From Hyposmocoma kahamanoa (lineage: Eukaryota > Arthropoda > Insecta > Lepidoptera > Cosmopterigidae), in assembly GCF_003589595.1 (NCBI RefSeq), contig NW_020653855.1, positions 4,716,060 through 4,780,059 of the forward strand: a stretch of DNA of 64,000 bases, in the 5' to 3' direction. A model generated the notes under the pieces. The model ran no database searches. It worked only from the letters and a program-made list of their open reading frames with translations, and was not told the DNA's origin. Made by a program: the position numbers and the translations under genes. Below, piece by piece: positions 41,802-52,734 of this stretch (position 1 is its first letter; the number at the start of each line of letters is the position of its first letter).

Positions 41802-43702
41802 ATCAGCCTATCAGTCAGCCGTGATCATCCCAACAAGCACACAAGCTGCTTAAATTACTTCTGTATAACCTAAAAGTTGTATATTAGCTGTCTAAGCGAT
41901 TTACTATAGTACTTAAAGTTCTTCAACAGCATATTCGAAAGTAATTAGAGGCAAGTCGTACAATAGCCGTACAACGGTAAAATTAATAGCGATAGAAAGG
42001 TTAGTCACAGCGCGATAATACGGGCATTTGATGTAAAGCAGAGTTATAAATTTTATAACCCGTTGAGGTCATGTGGAGGGCTTTTGAAGTTAGAAGTTTT
42101 TGAATGGAGTTATTAGCTTCGTTTAAAACACTTTAGGTGGTATATCATATATTTCTATAGCCTTGAGCTGTTAAATAGATTTTACTGCAGCCTTTGCAAT
42201 GTGAAATATATTTCTACAGTTGCGCTTAGAGAATTCTACAACAACTTTCTGTATCTAGCTTGATAAGGTGAGACAAACACGCCGTACACAGCCAAAAGCG
42301 TAAAAAAACCGTTCCGTATTATACGGAGTGGTTTAGCTATATAATAGAACATCAGTACTCTGTTTTACAAGCTTGGGCTGCTGCTGCTGTCCTGCTGCTG
42401 CTGCTGGTGTACTTCTAAAAACGTAGAATAGCGCGTCAATACCACAATTGTAAAACTGAAAGCTCTACAACTCTGCACTAATCCCCAAACATATTCAACA
42501 AATATAGCTAGAATTGTCACGATGAAATTAAACTTCTGAAAAAAATCGCTTTAATATCAGTCCGTCTGTTTATGGCCCACGATGCCACAGACAGGTTTAA
42601 ACACGCAGATACCCAGACAAAAACTTCAAACTTGAAAATTACCTCTCTTTGCGTCGGAGTTTAAAAATACGCAAGTTCAAGGATGTCTAACACAAGAAGT
42701 CTGTAACAAAAAACGACGTTAATACTCTCCATGACTAAGCATAAATTAAGCTTTATCCCCGATCCGCGGATTATGTACGGTTCGCTCCTATAAAGGAGGA
42801 ATAATCATTCAAGAAAATATAATTATTTCCTCCTATTCTGAAAATTTGTCTTGGACATTGAATCAGAAACGAGAACAACGGAAAAATTTTTCGAGCTAAA
42901 AAAACAGCGAAACTTAACGAGTCGTACAAATGGCCCATGTGTAACGTGATCATACGTCCCGCTTTGAGCGAGACAGTCCCGCTTTTATGGCCCATTTACA
43001 CGGGGCTAATTGACGAGCCCTTCCACAAAGCCAAGCCAATAAGCCAGTCTAGTGAAAAGTGCTAAATTCGCAACGTCCATCTACACTACTTCTACTTCTT
43101 AGTGTGCCGCTTCTCTACGAAGATTGGCGACCATCGTGGCTATTCTCATTTTTGAAGCTGCCTCTGAATGTGTGCTAAGGTGGAACCAATCCCTCAGACT
43201 CTTTAACCACGAAATTTTCCTTTTGCAGCTTACTTTCCTTTACAATTCTGAGTATTTTAAACTTTTTTGTCATTCAACGAAGAACCTCAACATTGGTGAC
43301 CTTTTGTACCTACAATCTACGCTACAGCCAGAGTTAAAATAAGTTTCTTTAAGATTCTTTGCTAAACGGCAAGGCAAACTTGTAAAGTGGCTCAGGATGT
43401 ACGTTCAGACAAGGCCATTATATGAGCCAATTCAATGCACCTGTGGTGGGCAAATTATTGGTCTGAAAAATCTGAAATCGTTCTAATTTAGTGGATTATC
43501 CTTATCACTGGCCTGAAACACTCCATAATGGATTATCTCTACTTACACGACGCCAATAATGGCTTCGCGTAATGGAATGGCTCGTCGATTGATCCCTTGT
43601 AAACGGTCCTTTAAGCTTTGTGTCTCGCTGTCCCCAAAATACTGAACAATTTCCCGCTTTGACAACAATCAACATAGGACGCATGTAACATTAATTTCCA
43701 AT
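41802..43702. other. No gene; CTG microsatellite at 42377-42409
   Basis: The longest stretch without an assignable element. It holds an interrupted CTG repeat (four and five units separated by TC). Short frames near 42.8-43.3 kb have no recognisable domain. A host regulatory or intronic segment is possible but not shown. Confidence 0.4.
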
Positions 43703-44006
43703 AATCTCAGTACAGAGTACTAAAAAAACCGACCTCAAAAGTGCGCAAACCCGGATTCATCCCCTAGTTCGCCACTATACGGGACTTGACACAGGTGATA
43801 ATAAAAATCGGTTCTCACTACTCAAAGTATATTTGAGAGAAAAACGCCTTGAATTGGAGAATAGCAAAATCAATAATTATAAAATAATTGCTCTTTATAA
43901 TAAAATTTAGGCGCTATTTATAAAAATGAACCTTCTTGCGTGAACAGCCACCCGTAAAAAAAGCATACAGTCGAATTGACAACCTCCTCCTTTTTTTGAA
44001 GTCGGT
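43703..44006 (-). mobile_element. T5 MITE with internal deletion
   Basis: Runs from CAGTACAGAGTACTAAAAA and AACCGACCTCAAAAG to CCTTTTTTTGAAGTCGGT; about 140 bp in the GGTTCACAAATA region are deleted relative to full copies. Confidence 0.7.
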
Positions 44007-44187
44007 ATATAATCGCGTGAAAGCAAAGAATACATACAATCAGCTCACCAGACTACACAAGAATAGTTCTTCGTAACTATCATAAACATGTGTTTTGTTT
44101 TTAAAACAATAGTAAATTTACAGACGTCTCGCTCTAAGGTAACCCACGTAACCCATGAAGCCAAAAAGTTCTTCATACCGGAAAACA

Positions 44188-44312
44188 GTGTGGACAGACC
44201 ACCACACTAGGTGGACCGATAACTTGGTGAATATTGGGATGATCTTTGGGGGAGGTGTTTGTTCTGCAGTGGACGTCATTCGGCAGAAACGATAAATGAT
44301 GACGACGATGGT
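44188..44312 (+). repeat. RTE-type LINE 3' end
   Basis: Plus strand TAGGTGGACCGATAACTTGG, CTTTGGGGGAGGTGTTTG and CAGTGGACGTCATTCGGC match the terminal coding and 3' UTR region of RTE elements, ending in a GATGACGACGATGG tail. Confidence 0.65.
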
Positions 44313-44829
44313 TCTGAACATTATTCTCAGAATGAATCAATGAACGAAAGATTCTGAAATACGCGCGATTGCCTTTAAATTCCAAATGTAGCAATGCAAT
44401 CCCGCGTTTGTATCGACGCTGTCACGCGCTTGCATCGCGTTTGAATCGCTGCTTGAAATCACGCGCTTGTGTAAAAGTAGATGATTACCGACTGCATCGC
44501 TGTTAAAAGCCGCCTTGTGTAATCGCCCTTATTCATCCACTTAAGTCATATCAATTATATATATGTATGAATTTCAAGCACACAGTAGACTGTGTATAAT
44601 TAAATACTTCATATAGAGGGTCTCAAAAATATTTCAAATGAAACATGGAAGGTTTTTATTCTGATGAATATTTTACAATTGACGACTGGAGGCTTTGGCT
44701 GTCCCATCGGACAGAAGGGAACGCTGAGAGCTCTTAACCCATATTATAAATTATTAAGTAACGGACTTATGGTAAGCCAAGTGGGCCGGACCTACGCTTA
44801 GGACGCTACTGAATGAAACAAAGGGATAA
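44313..44829. other. No gene recognised
   Basis: A patch at 44.40-44.53 kb repeats CGCGCTTG and CATCGC motifs; no frame or family recognised. Confidence 0.35.
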
Positions 44830-45015
44830 TTATTAAAACAAGGATCGAACACAAAGTAAAATTCCTTCCATCCGGCGTGATTCCCGAAAGCTGGTTCGAA
44901 TGTATCGTGTTAGGCACGGTATGCTGAAAGCGCTAGTTGGAATCCAGCCGAACGGAAAAAATCATTCTTACAATTCGATCTTTGTATTAATAATACTTAT
45001 AACAAAGTAGTGTAT
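44830..45015. repeat. S1 SINE inverted pair, degraded
   Basis: 44830-44885 is an S1 tail in minus orientation (TTATTAAAACAAGGATCGAA). 44886-45015 is an S1 head-to-tail piece in plus orientation (GGAATCCAGCCGAACGG, CGATCTTTGTATTAATAAT). This is the same arrangement as at 12.4-12.7 kb. Confidence 0.5.
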
Positions 45016-45049
45016 TAAATTCAGGTAACTTTTTTATTAAAAATATATT

Positions 45050-45240
45050 GACCTCAAAAATTCGCGGAATTACATCTATTTGCCAAGTTTCATTGAAACC
45101 GAAATTCCCTAGTTTAATTCCCTAGTGGAATTCTTCAAATTTAAATTACTGAGGTACCCTCTTTCCAACAAGAAAGAATCATCAACAAAGAAGAGTACTC
45201 GTTCACAAATATCGTGACATTCAATAAACTTAATATTGAA
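45050..45240 (-). repeat. T5 fragment, degraded
   Basis: Contains GACCTCAAAAATTCGCGGAA, CATCTATTTGCCAAGTTTC and CCCTCTTTCCAACAAGAAAG, T5 blocks with large losses. Confidence 0.55.
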
Positions 45241-45430
45241 ACAAAGGAATGTTCTGGAATGTTCCAATGGTCCAGTCAAGATATCATCGCTCCTATAAAA
45301 AGCAAGCTGTCACTTATAATACTAATTGACAACTCTATCCCGTAATAAGACTTGATTCTTTAATTTCTACAGATAGAATTAATGAGCGAAAGACGCAATT
45401 ATTAAAAAAAATCGTATCATTAGGATTTTT

Positions 45431-46115
45431 TTATGAGATCACGTGACGAGACAAACGAGTTTTACAATAATCATATGTAAAATCGACTAGCCCAAACATA
45501 GAAATAAATGGAGAAAAACTAGACCTTGTTAATAAAGCTGTCTTTTTGGGAGTGACCTTAGATAGTAAACTCCAATGGTTTCCACATATATCTTCCTTGG
45601 ACAGCAGATTAAGCTCTGCTGCATACGCAGTCCACAGAATACGTGAACTTACCGATGTTGCTACTGCTAGGCCTACGGGATTCTCATATGGGGTAAAGCG
45701 GCAGATATACAAACCTAATTTGTGTTGCAAAAACGAGGGATTCGTACTGTGCACCGACTATGGCATCAGTACATTTACTCAAATATTTTGTATGCCCGTT
45801 AAAATATACATAATTTCGTTAAGAAACAAGATATCGATAATATTAACCTTAGAACTAAGTCCAAACTCATGGTACCACGTTTTCGTTTAACTATGGTAAA
45901 CGATGGGGAACTATATACGTTTTTACAATAAGATTCCGGAGCATATGTTAAGATTACCATTTCCTAAGTTTAAAACTTACATCAAAAGTATTAATTGAAG
46001 TCATATTACAAAATTGTAGACTACGTGTTATAGATAAAGATGTATGGAAGGACAACATGAGTCTAAATTCCACACAATAATGGAATAAATGATTATCTGG
46101 CTTTGACTTTGACTT
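45431..46115 (+). pseudogene. L-delta LINE relic, RT thumb to 3' end
   Basis: A frame reads LVNKAVFLGVTLDSKLQWFP and SRLSSAAYAVHRIRELTDVA near 45520-45665. Homology then continues through several frames (NLRTKSKLMVPRFRLTMVN-like near 45850-45895) to a 3' end with CTGGCTTTGACTTTGACTT near 46100. At least three frame changes. It abuts an RB repeat at 46117. Confidence 0.75.
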
Positions 46116-46116
46116 A

Positions 46117-46388
46117 GTCAAGTAGTCGTCTGGTGGTAAGTAACACACCTGTCCATAACAGTTGCAGTACCACTTAGTGCTTTAAACCGCAAAGATTTTA
46201 GGGGCATTGCCACTGCACCCGTCATCCTGAGACATAAGTAGACAAGTCTCATGCGCCTGTAATTTCACCAGAACCTCTTCGTAACCAAAATTTATTAATG
46301 CTTGCATTGCTACTTGGCGGAAGAAAAAAGTAAGGTGGCAGTACTTCCCTGGACGAATTCTTTCACAAGGTGCTCTACTGCTACTTGG
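46117..46388 (-). repeat. RB repeat, near-complete
   Basis: Minus strand: GAGCACCTTGTGAAAGAATT, GAAGTACTGCCACCTTAC, GGTGAAATTACAGGCGCATG and CAACTGTTATGGACAGGTG, with the 3' end fading near 46120. Confidence 0.7.
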
Positions 46389-46424
46389 ATCCCTCATGAG
46401 TAGTGTTCGCGCGAAGCAAGTTTT

Positions 46425-46562
46425 AAATAAATAATTAATAATGCAAAGATTGAATACTTAGAAAAAATTCGATCCGGCCGGATTCGAATCGACACGGGAA
46501 TCGAACCCGGGACCTCTGCTTGTCAGTCTAGCATGCTAACCGTTCGGCCACAGAGGCAGTTG
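46425..46562 (-). repeat. Chimeric SINE: S2 head on S1 tail
   Basis: On the minus strand the S2 head (CTGTGGCCGAACGGTTAGC, GGTTCGATTCCCGT) runs to 46492, where the sequence switches to the S1 body at its B box (GATTCGAATCCGGCC) and tail. The junction lies in or next to the B-box similarity, suggesting template switching or recombination there. Confidence 0.7.
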
Positions 46563-47497
46563 ACTATAAAACTTTGTTATACGTTATCAAAGCAAAACTA
46601 GAGCATGTTAGTTAATGGAAGATAAATTTGAGGGGCGTTTGTGTATTTGGGCGCAAAGCAATTAATGTTTCGACCCACGAAATGGTGGCGCCAATTTTCA
46701 CATAATCCTCGTAATGACCGGTGAAAACGGCACGAGTATTTTTACAGAGGCGGTTTTAGGTTCATTGAACATTGGTTAGATATTCGCTTACTTTAGACGA
46801 AAATCATGATAGTTTTCTTTATTATGATACCAAGTGAATTCGCGTCAAGCGTCAATTACAAACATATTATTTTATTTGTAAAAGGCCAGAAAGTAGCGCG
46901 CGAAATTATCTACGAACGTTGGATGATCTGACGCGTGTTTAACAGTTGTACGAGAAAGTTTCATATTGTGCACGAAACAGTCGCTCCATGCGACCTGACT
47001 GGAGCGGTCACTCCGAGAGTCAGCGTTTAAAGCAAATTACTTTTTCACTTCTCATGCTCTTAAAGTTCGTATTTATGCTGCGTGTAGGCTGCATAAAATA
47101 GGATTTTATGCTCTAATGACTAGTGCATAAAATAAAAAAACCATCACATTAAATACGTCTAATTGTTGTAACTTTACATTCAATTTTAATTAAACAATCG
47201 TTTATTTGTAATATTGCTGTTTATTTCCTCGCAATCGAAGTGAAAAGCAGAGTGTATAACTCGTTCATAAAACCCATTTTAACCACGACTTACTCATCTC
47301 GGGTAAAATGACGCGTTTTATGCACTTGTTGTACAATCTACTAAATTATGAATATAGAAAAATGTATAACGGCAGTATAAGGTCGGCCTGCGTTGTGGAT
47401 GAGTTCTATATGTTATGAAATTATGTGTACATGTTATGTATGTGTGTGTGTGTGAAAAAAGCACTACTTTCAAAACAATATTTAGATATTATAAATT
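46563..47497. other. No gene recognised
   Basis: Some GC-richer blocks (46.9-47.0 kb, GAGCGGTCACTCCGAGAG) and a short TG run near 47440. No frame or shared repeat. Confidence 0.35.
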
Positions 47498-47765
47498 TTT
47501 ATTGAATTGATATTCAATTATTTTTTGTGAAATTACTGCCCGCATCCATCGGCTTCCCGCGACCTCCACCAGATCGTCGGTCCACCTGGTGGGGGGCCTA
47601 CCCACTGAGCGTCGTCCGGTGCGCGGTCGCCATTGAAGAACCTTTCCGCCCCAACGGCCATCGGTTCTCCTAGCTATGTGCCCCGCCCACTGCCACTTCA
47701 GCTGAGCAATTCTTCGAGCAATGTCGGTTATAATTAATTAAGTTTGTTATAATTATTAATACAAT
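47498..47765 (-). repeat. S1 tail interrupted by an RTE fragment
   Basis: S1 tail sequence (ATTGAATTGATATTCAATTA) at 47498-47545 resumes near 47735 (AGTTTGTTATAATTATTAAT). Between them, at about 47537-47730, is an RTE C-terminal fragment in minus orientation (CACCAGATCGTCGGTCC, CCGCCCCAACGGCCATCGG, GCCCACTGCCACTTCAGC) that lacks the usual RTE 3' tail. Confidence 0.65.
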
Positions 47766-48187
47766 ATTTAGATATTTATGACAGCGACGTATTCACGTGT
47801 AATGATGACGCGTGATCGCAATGAAGTGAAATTCCTCCCACCACCGAAGAGAGAATCACCAACGTGGGTGTATTTTGACGCTGTAAAATTGACGCTCTCA
47901 ACGAATAACGCTTCAAGCGTGGTGATATTTTCGTGGCCGAAACATAACTGTCATGGCAAAGTACGCTCTATTATTTAGCTTTTAAATATTATTAACTTAA
48001 ATGAGCATACTGAACGCGCGAGCGAGTCTGGCTTGTCTTTGGTCTACGCGGCGACCGCGCGGTTGAATTATTCAGAGGAATTTAATTGTTGTTGCCCAGT
48101 AAATAGAATTCCGATTCGCAATTAATGTACTTGAAAGCGTGGTAACTGGGCGATCACCGCACGGCGACCGCGCGCAATCTTTCGCTT
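47766..48187. other. No gene recognised
   Basis: Two GCGACCGCGCG motifs about 110 bp apart (48.05 and 48.17 kb); no frame with recognisable content. Confidence 0.35.
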
Positions 48188-48288
48188 CATCCTTCAAAAC
48201 CGGAACGCAGTGATGCTGACAATATTACTTGGAGGCAGAAATAGGTAATTCCCAGGACGATGTCTTTTACAAGGAGCTCTATTTCTTT
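48188..48288 (-). repeat. RB repeat, 5' half
   Basis: Minus strand: AGAGCTCCTTGTAAAAGAC, ATTACCTATTTCTGCCTCC and CGTTCCGGTTTTGAAGG. Confidence 0.6.
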
Positions 48289-48296
48289 TATAACGC

Positions 48297-48435
48297 ACAC
48301 ACTCAACATAGCCCCGCACTAGGGAAACCCTGTGTCGCGGGTGCCATAGACGCACACATAGACAACCACAAATTATACCCAAACTTACGAGAGAAATAAA
48401 TGTAGGCCATACAAATATATCTTTCGGTCCGGGAC
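48297..48435 (-). repeat. S2 SINE body, head replaced by LINE sequence
   Basis: The distal S2 part (AGATATATTTGTATGGCC through TTTCCCTAGTGCGGGGC) is intact, but at the B box (TTCGAGTCCCGG) it passes straight into the LINE C terminus at 48436. Confidence 0.65.
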
Positions 48436-48815
48436 TCGAAATCGTAACGCTGCGTACGAATCTTTGAAATATCCACAACATAGGGGTGGAACCCAAGCCT
48501 ACGCCTAGTCCCCCGGTGATGGAAAAGGGAAGGCGGAATTAAATCGTATAATTCCATCGCACACTCCCCGTGATATATCCTGTAAAATACCGACAAGCAG
48601 GCAACTTTACGGCGGTGTTCAAGGCTCTGCAGCTTCGCCTCCACTAATTCCGAGTCACCTATAAGCCTCTTGTCACGATTCAATTTAAATCCAAAGTGGT
48701 CAGTTAATGTGTAGCAGAGCCATCCCAAAGGCGGCAGCAGTACTCCATGCACGATCGGACTTATGCTTGGTGTAGTTGAAGCAACTGTCCCGGTGTAAAG
48801 TAACGCCTCACCCTG
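48436..48815 (-). pseudogene. LINE ORF2 C-terminal relic
   Basis: The minus strand encodes RSCMEYCCRLWDGSAT near 48755-48705, then in another frame RLIGDSELVEAKLQSLEHR and KVACLSVFYRIYHGECAMEL near 48670-48545, and RRRLGFHPYVVDISKIRTQR near 48505-48445. This is a well-known lepidopteran Jockey-group C-terminal signature. A frameshift lies near 48700-48740. Confidence 0.75.
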
Positions 48816-48856
48816 GAAAGCATCCAAAGCTTCCTTGCTGCATTTTTGGCATTTTT

Positions 48857-49004
48857 GACAAGTGTGCCCGTAATTTCACCGGCACCCTTACCCTTCTTAG
48901 CTGGAACACAGTCATGTTTACACTAGTCCTTGGCGGCAGAAATAGAAAAGGTGGCAATATTTAACTGGACGAACTCTCTCACAAGGAGCTCTACTGCTAC
49001 TTAC
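48857..49004 (-). repeat. RB repeat, 5' half
   Basis: Minus strand: AGCAGTAGAGCTCCTTGTG, GAGAGAGTTCGTCCAG, CTATTTCTGCCGCCAAGG and GGTGCCGGTGAAATTACGG. Confidence 0.65.
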
Positions 49005-49084
49005 TATTTTAAAAAAAACAAACTTACCTCGAAATTTTACAAGAATACCGCTGTGTTCAATAAGTACTTTACATATGACCAATG

Positions 49085-49270
49085 TTTTTTTTTTTCAACT
49101 GAACGAAATTTTATGAACGAACACGTATACTGTACGATACACATTACTTAAATGGCTTTAATTTGTTTGTAAAAAAATTCATTCTGAAATAAAGCCAGTG
49201 TTCTTGTCGATCGACTCAAGCAAAAATGAATCGTATTAGTACGGGAAAAATTTGGATTCAAGCTGACGTA
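49085..49270 (+). repeat. Old repeat R4, copy 3 (partial)
   Basis: Matches the inverse of R4 copies 1 and 2: AATGGCTTTAATTTGTTTG, AAAAAATTCATTCTGAAAT, CAAGCAAAAATGAATCGTAT and GGATTCAAGCTGACGTAG. Diverged. Confidence 0.45.
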
Positions 49271-49456
49271 GTATCATATAGACTCAGCGTTATAGCAAAC
49301 GTTAAACTTAAAGGTAACAGACGTAAAGTTTAAACTAAGTGTCCTCTAACTTCAAGTTTACCTCGGGTTTTGTAAACTATTCTAGGAACTTTAGTTACTT
49401 CGCTCTTTTTCCTTTGCTAGTATCTTTGTACAACTTTTGCTAGAGTGCTGTCATAG

Positions 49457-49941
49457 CATCGAGTATATAATCAGAAACAGAGACGAAGTAAGGGCCACAC
49501 ATTCCTGGTAACTCATCACTTATAAATACCAACTCTAGTTTGCACTGAAATATAAACAGCGCCAACAACTGACCTGTGTATACGTCTCCGTATATTCCAA
49601 AAATATTTTGCATCTATTGTAATAAAGATAATATCTCTAACAATGTCGTACTGTTCCATTCGGTGGTGTGGGGGAAAACAGCAAAACATCTAATTATAAA
49701 ACAAACGGAATCAAATTTCATCGGTAATTAAATATTAAATAATTAATTTTGCAATTTCCGCCTATTATAGTAAAGCTCAAGTCAACTGGTCGATTTGAAG
49801 TGAAACAATTGACGACACCCGTCAATTGTTTCGAATTCGGGCTGGCCAATCGGAGCGCAGTTGCCACCGTAATGATATGGCAGAATAGTATCAAACAAAT
49901 TATATGACATTTCGTCTCTATTTCTGGTTATATACTCGATG
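49457..49941. mobile_element. T2 MITE, complete copy
   Basis: 485 bp with inverted ends CATCGAGTATATAATCAG and the inverse of CATCGAGTATATAACCAG, extending through AGAGACGAA. Flanks TGTCATAG (49449-49456) and TGTTGTAG (49942-49949) match at 6 of 8 positions. The cleanest uninterrupted T2 copy. Non-coding. Confidence 0.85.
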
Positions 49942-50060
49942 TGTTGTAGCTACCGTAAAAGCTTGACATGTCGTAGACCAAGTTTTTGGCCGATCTCAAA
50001 AACTTGAGCTTCGGTACTTGAACTTTTCGTATAAAATAATGTTCAAGACTTTTTTTACGA

Positions 50061-50140
50061 TATCAAGTAACGGGACCAACAAGTCGTGCGTCTGGTAGTA
50101 AGCGACATACCTGCACAGCAGTTGCAGTGCCAACCAGTCG
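50061..50140 (-). repeat. RB repeat, 3' end
   Basis: Minus strand: GTTGGCACTGCAACTGC, GCTTACTACCAGACGCACG and TTGGTCCCGTTACTTGATAT. Confidence 0.6.
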
Positions 50141-51150
50141 AAAGACTGATTGCCGAACTTGGGCCTTCTTCCGAGATCGTCCCACAACGTCCGGTCTTAC
50201 GCTGCTTGCATCCAGCAGATTCCCGCAACTTCCACCAGATCATTCGGACGACCTTATGAATGCAGTCGCGGTGGCCAGTCGACAACGCTTTAGACATGGG
50301 GAATAGCGTTACATTTCTATCGCCGTGGCCGTCGTTCCGGTTCCAAAAAAATCACAGTGATAAATCATCGTGATTTTGTCACGACTGTTACTTCCGTGAC
50401 CTTGTCACGCCTGTAACTAACATCCCGATATACGGTTTTAGCCAGCGGCTTCTTTCTAATACTTATAGCCGTTTTTTATACAATGATTTAAGTTTTTACT
50501 CCCTTTGTAATAAGTTTCAATTCCATTCAAAAAGTTGATTTTGTATTTAATGTAATTTTGTTTGTTACTATTATTTAATGCGAATCTTTGGATTGTTAAA
50601 AATAGGAATAAAGTGTAATGTAATTATATTTCTAGTAGAATACACAAAGAAGATTATACGTAAATATAAAATACCAACTTTTCCTATAATAAAACAAATA
50701 TACAAAAACATTTTACTTTGTTCATAAATAGGTTTGTAATAACTGCTGCAGATTTTTTTCATCCGCCCTTTCTAGTAATAAGCACCTACGACCCTTGTGA
50801 GTGAGCAAAGAAAGTCATCCTATTTCATTCACTCCCATCGCAGAAATGGCCCGATTTGAAGAGAACTACAACGAGTGGCGCGCTCAGTCACCACGGAACG
50901 GAGATCGCGCATTGTATCAAATACGTATGTCGTGATGTGAGTGACGGGGATAGCTATTGGAACGGAGGAACACCTATGTGACTTTGGAACGTCGAGTCAC
51001 GGTGATACTATTTGACGGCGGATCATCGTGATTTTTTCATCGTGACGTTATTTATCACCCACCTCTACAATGCTTTGGCCAAATCGGCTATAAGCAATAT
51101 GCCCCGCCTACTGCCACTTAAATTTTGCAATTCTTCGGGGAATAATAACA
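50141..51150 (-). repeat. RTE fragment split by an unclassified insert
   Basis: RTE C-terminal sequence in minus orientation (CGTCCGGTCTTACGCTGC and TTCCACCAGATCATTCGG at 50.19-50.25 kb) resumes near 51075 (CAATATGCCCCGCCTACTGC). About 770 bp between them (50301-51074) have borders sharing CATCGTGATTTT and CGTCACGA-type motifs in partly inverted arrangement, perhaps a decayed DNA element. No coding frame in the insert. Confidence 0.4.
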
Positions 51151-51171
51151 ATAATAATCTACGGAACTGTA

Positions 51172-51552
51172 CCCAGTTGAATTTACAATAATTACGTCAT
51201 AAATAACATAAAAAGACACAACTACTACAAATTGTGCTATCTAGATATAATTCTATAATATTTAGTAGCAGTAGAGTTCCTTGTGACAGAGTTCCTCCAG
51301 GTATTACCTATATCTGCCGCCGAACATTAATGTGAGCATTGCTCTGTTCCAGCTTTGAAGGGTAAAGGTGCTGGTGAAATTACAGGCTCATAGGACTTGT
51401 CAACTTGTCTCAGGTGGACGGGCGCAAAGGCAGTGCCCCAAAGATCTTTGCGATTCAAAGATCTGAGTAGCACTGCAACTGTTATGGATAGCCTATCGCT
51501 TACCACCAGGCGCACGACTTGTTCGTCCGTCACTTGATATTGTAAAAAAAAA
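51172..51552 (+). repeat. RB repeat with 5' extension
   Basis: RB proper begins near 51263 and is near-complete to a CACTTGATATTGTAAAAAAA end. The preceding 90 bp (TTGAATTTACAATAATTACG, TAACATAAAAAGACACAAC) recur before the RB copy at 63.8 kb, so the repeat unit may start further upstream than in other copies. Confidence 0.65.
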
Positions 51553-51626
51553 TCTATAACTATTAGAATTAGTGACTTCATAATTATAGTAATAACTGCG
51601 ATGGTTATATATAATATTTATCCACC

Positions 51627-51712
51627 GCCGTAAAGGTGCCTGCTTGTCGGTATTCTACAGGATATATCACAGAGAGTGTGCGATGGTATTGCATAATTTG
51701 ATTCAAAAAAAG
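51627..51712 (+). pseudogene. Short LINE C-terminal fragment
   Basis: The plus strand carries GGTGCCTGCTTGTCGGTATT and TATCACAGAGAGTGTGCGAT, encoding the ACLSVFYRIYHRECAM block also seen at 48.6 kb. Only about 85 bp survive, abutting a T5 copy. Confidence 0.6.
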
Positions 51713-51905
51713 GAAGAGGTTCGACTGCATGTTTTTTTTGTATGTATGTTACGCGATAGCTTATGAATTTGTGAACCGATTTAATGATTCCTTTTTGGTT
51801 GGAAAGAGGGTCCCATTTCAATTTGAAGAAAACATTCCACCTCTAAGGGTGTCAAACTAGTGCATTAATGACTTTTGAGGTCGCATTTTTTTAGTACTCT
51901 GTACT
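51713..51905 (+). mobile_element. T5 MITE with internal deletion
   Basis: Runs from AAAAAAAGGAAGAGGTTCG through TTGTGAACCGATTTAATG and AACATTCCACCTCTAAGGGT to TTTTGAGGTCGCATTTTT and GTACTCTGTACTGAGAT. About half of the element is deleted. Confidence 0.65.
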
Positions 51906-52139
51906 GAGATTATTTACAAAGCAATAATGGAATGACTTATATTTTAGTTACAATGGAGTGTTTAAAAATCAATATTTACAAGGATTTCATACATACGTCA
52001 TTTGATATTACACATACCTATCAAAAATAATGTAAGTATTAGAGGCTTAAAACGGGTTGGCAACATTCATTCGTGCATCTCACTCTAACTCGTACTAAAA
52101 GCAGTAAAAGGGCGCTAATTGTCCCGCCCGCCGTTCCTA

Positions 52140-52510
52140 CTGAATAAAAGACAGACTTTTTTTTGCGGAATTTGTTTTGGTTTTTAACGACTTTGCCGTA
52201 GCGCCATCTGTGAGAAATCTATGAAAACCAAAACAAAAATCTGCAACAAACAAAAATGGTGGAAAATTCCGTGAGGTCCGTTGATTCGTTCCGTGGCTTA
52301 GTTGGCATAGCGTCTGCCACAGTTTGCTGAGAGACGTAGGTTCGAATCCAACTGCTACTAAGTGAATGTTTTCCAAGTGTTTCCGATCTTTGTTGTAATT
52401 AGATTATGATGATGTTTTACTACGACATTCAGTTGTTTTTTGTGAAATTGTTCCTCTAATTTATTTATTATTAATATAAAGATCGAACTTATACTTAAGA
52501 TAGAAGAAGT
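52140..52510 (+). repeat. S1 SINE with internal inverted repeat
   Basis: The plus-strand copy has GTGAGGTCCGTTGATTCG, tRNA-like head CGTGGCTTAGTTGGCATAGC near 52293, B box GGTTCGAATCCAACTGC near 52338 and a TTTGTTGTAATTAGATT tail. Upstream, TTGTTTTGGTTTTT and AAAACCAAAACAA flank the GCCGTAGCGCCATCTG block in inverse orientation, a local fold-back. Confidence 0.65.
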
Positions 52511-52734
52511 TATCTTTCCCATCCTTCAAGTCCGGTTTCTATTCTCACTCCTCCACTGTTCATGCGATCAGACTTTAGCACGCACTTCCTGTTACTCTTC
52601 ACGTCATTAAATCACTAGCTATTTTCAAAATGATAGTTAATGAGCATTATTTGTCCACAATTCCATCCCTTTCATGGGTTTAATATTATAAAATATGTAC
52701 TTACCTAAATATTTATGTAGTTTATTGTTAATGC

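Noticed and set aside
42377..42409. CTG repeat as a polyglutamine or polyleucine exon
   Set aside because: No extended open frame, start or splice context around it; treated as a microsatellite.
52300..52350. tRNA-like sequences with A and B boxes here and at about 650, 5300, 6830, 10460, 11830, 12120, 39800, 46520 and 52800
   Set aside because: They are heads of dispersed SINEs with shared bodies and tails; no cloverleaf with a proper acceptor stem was worked out.
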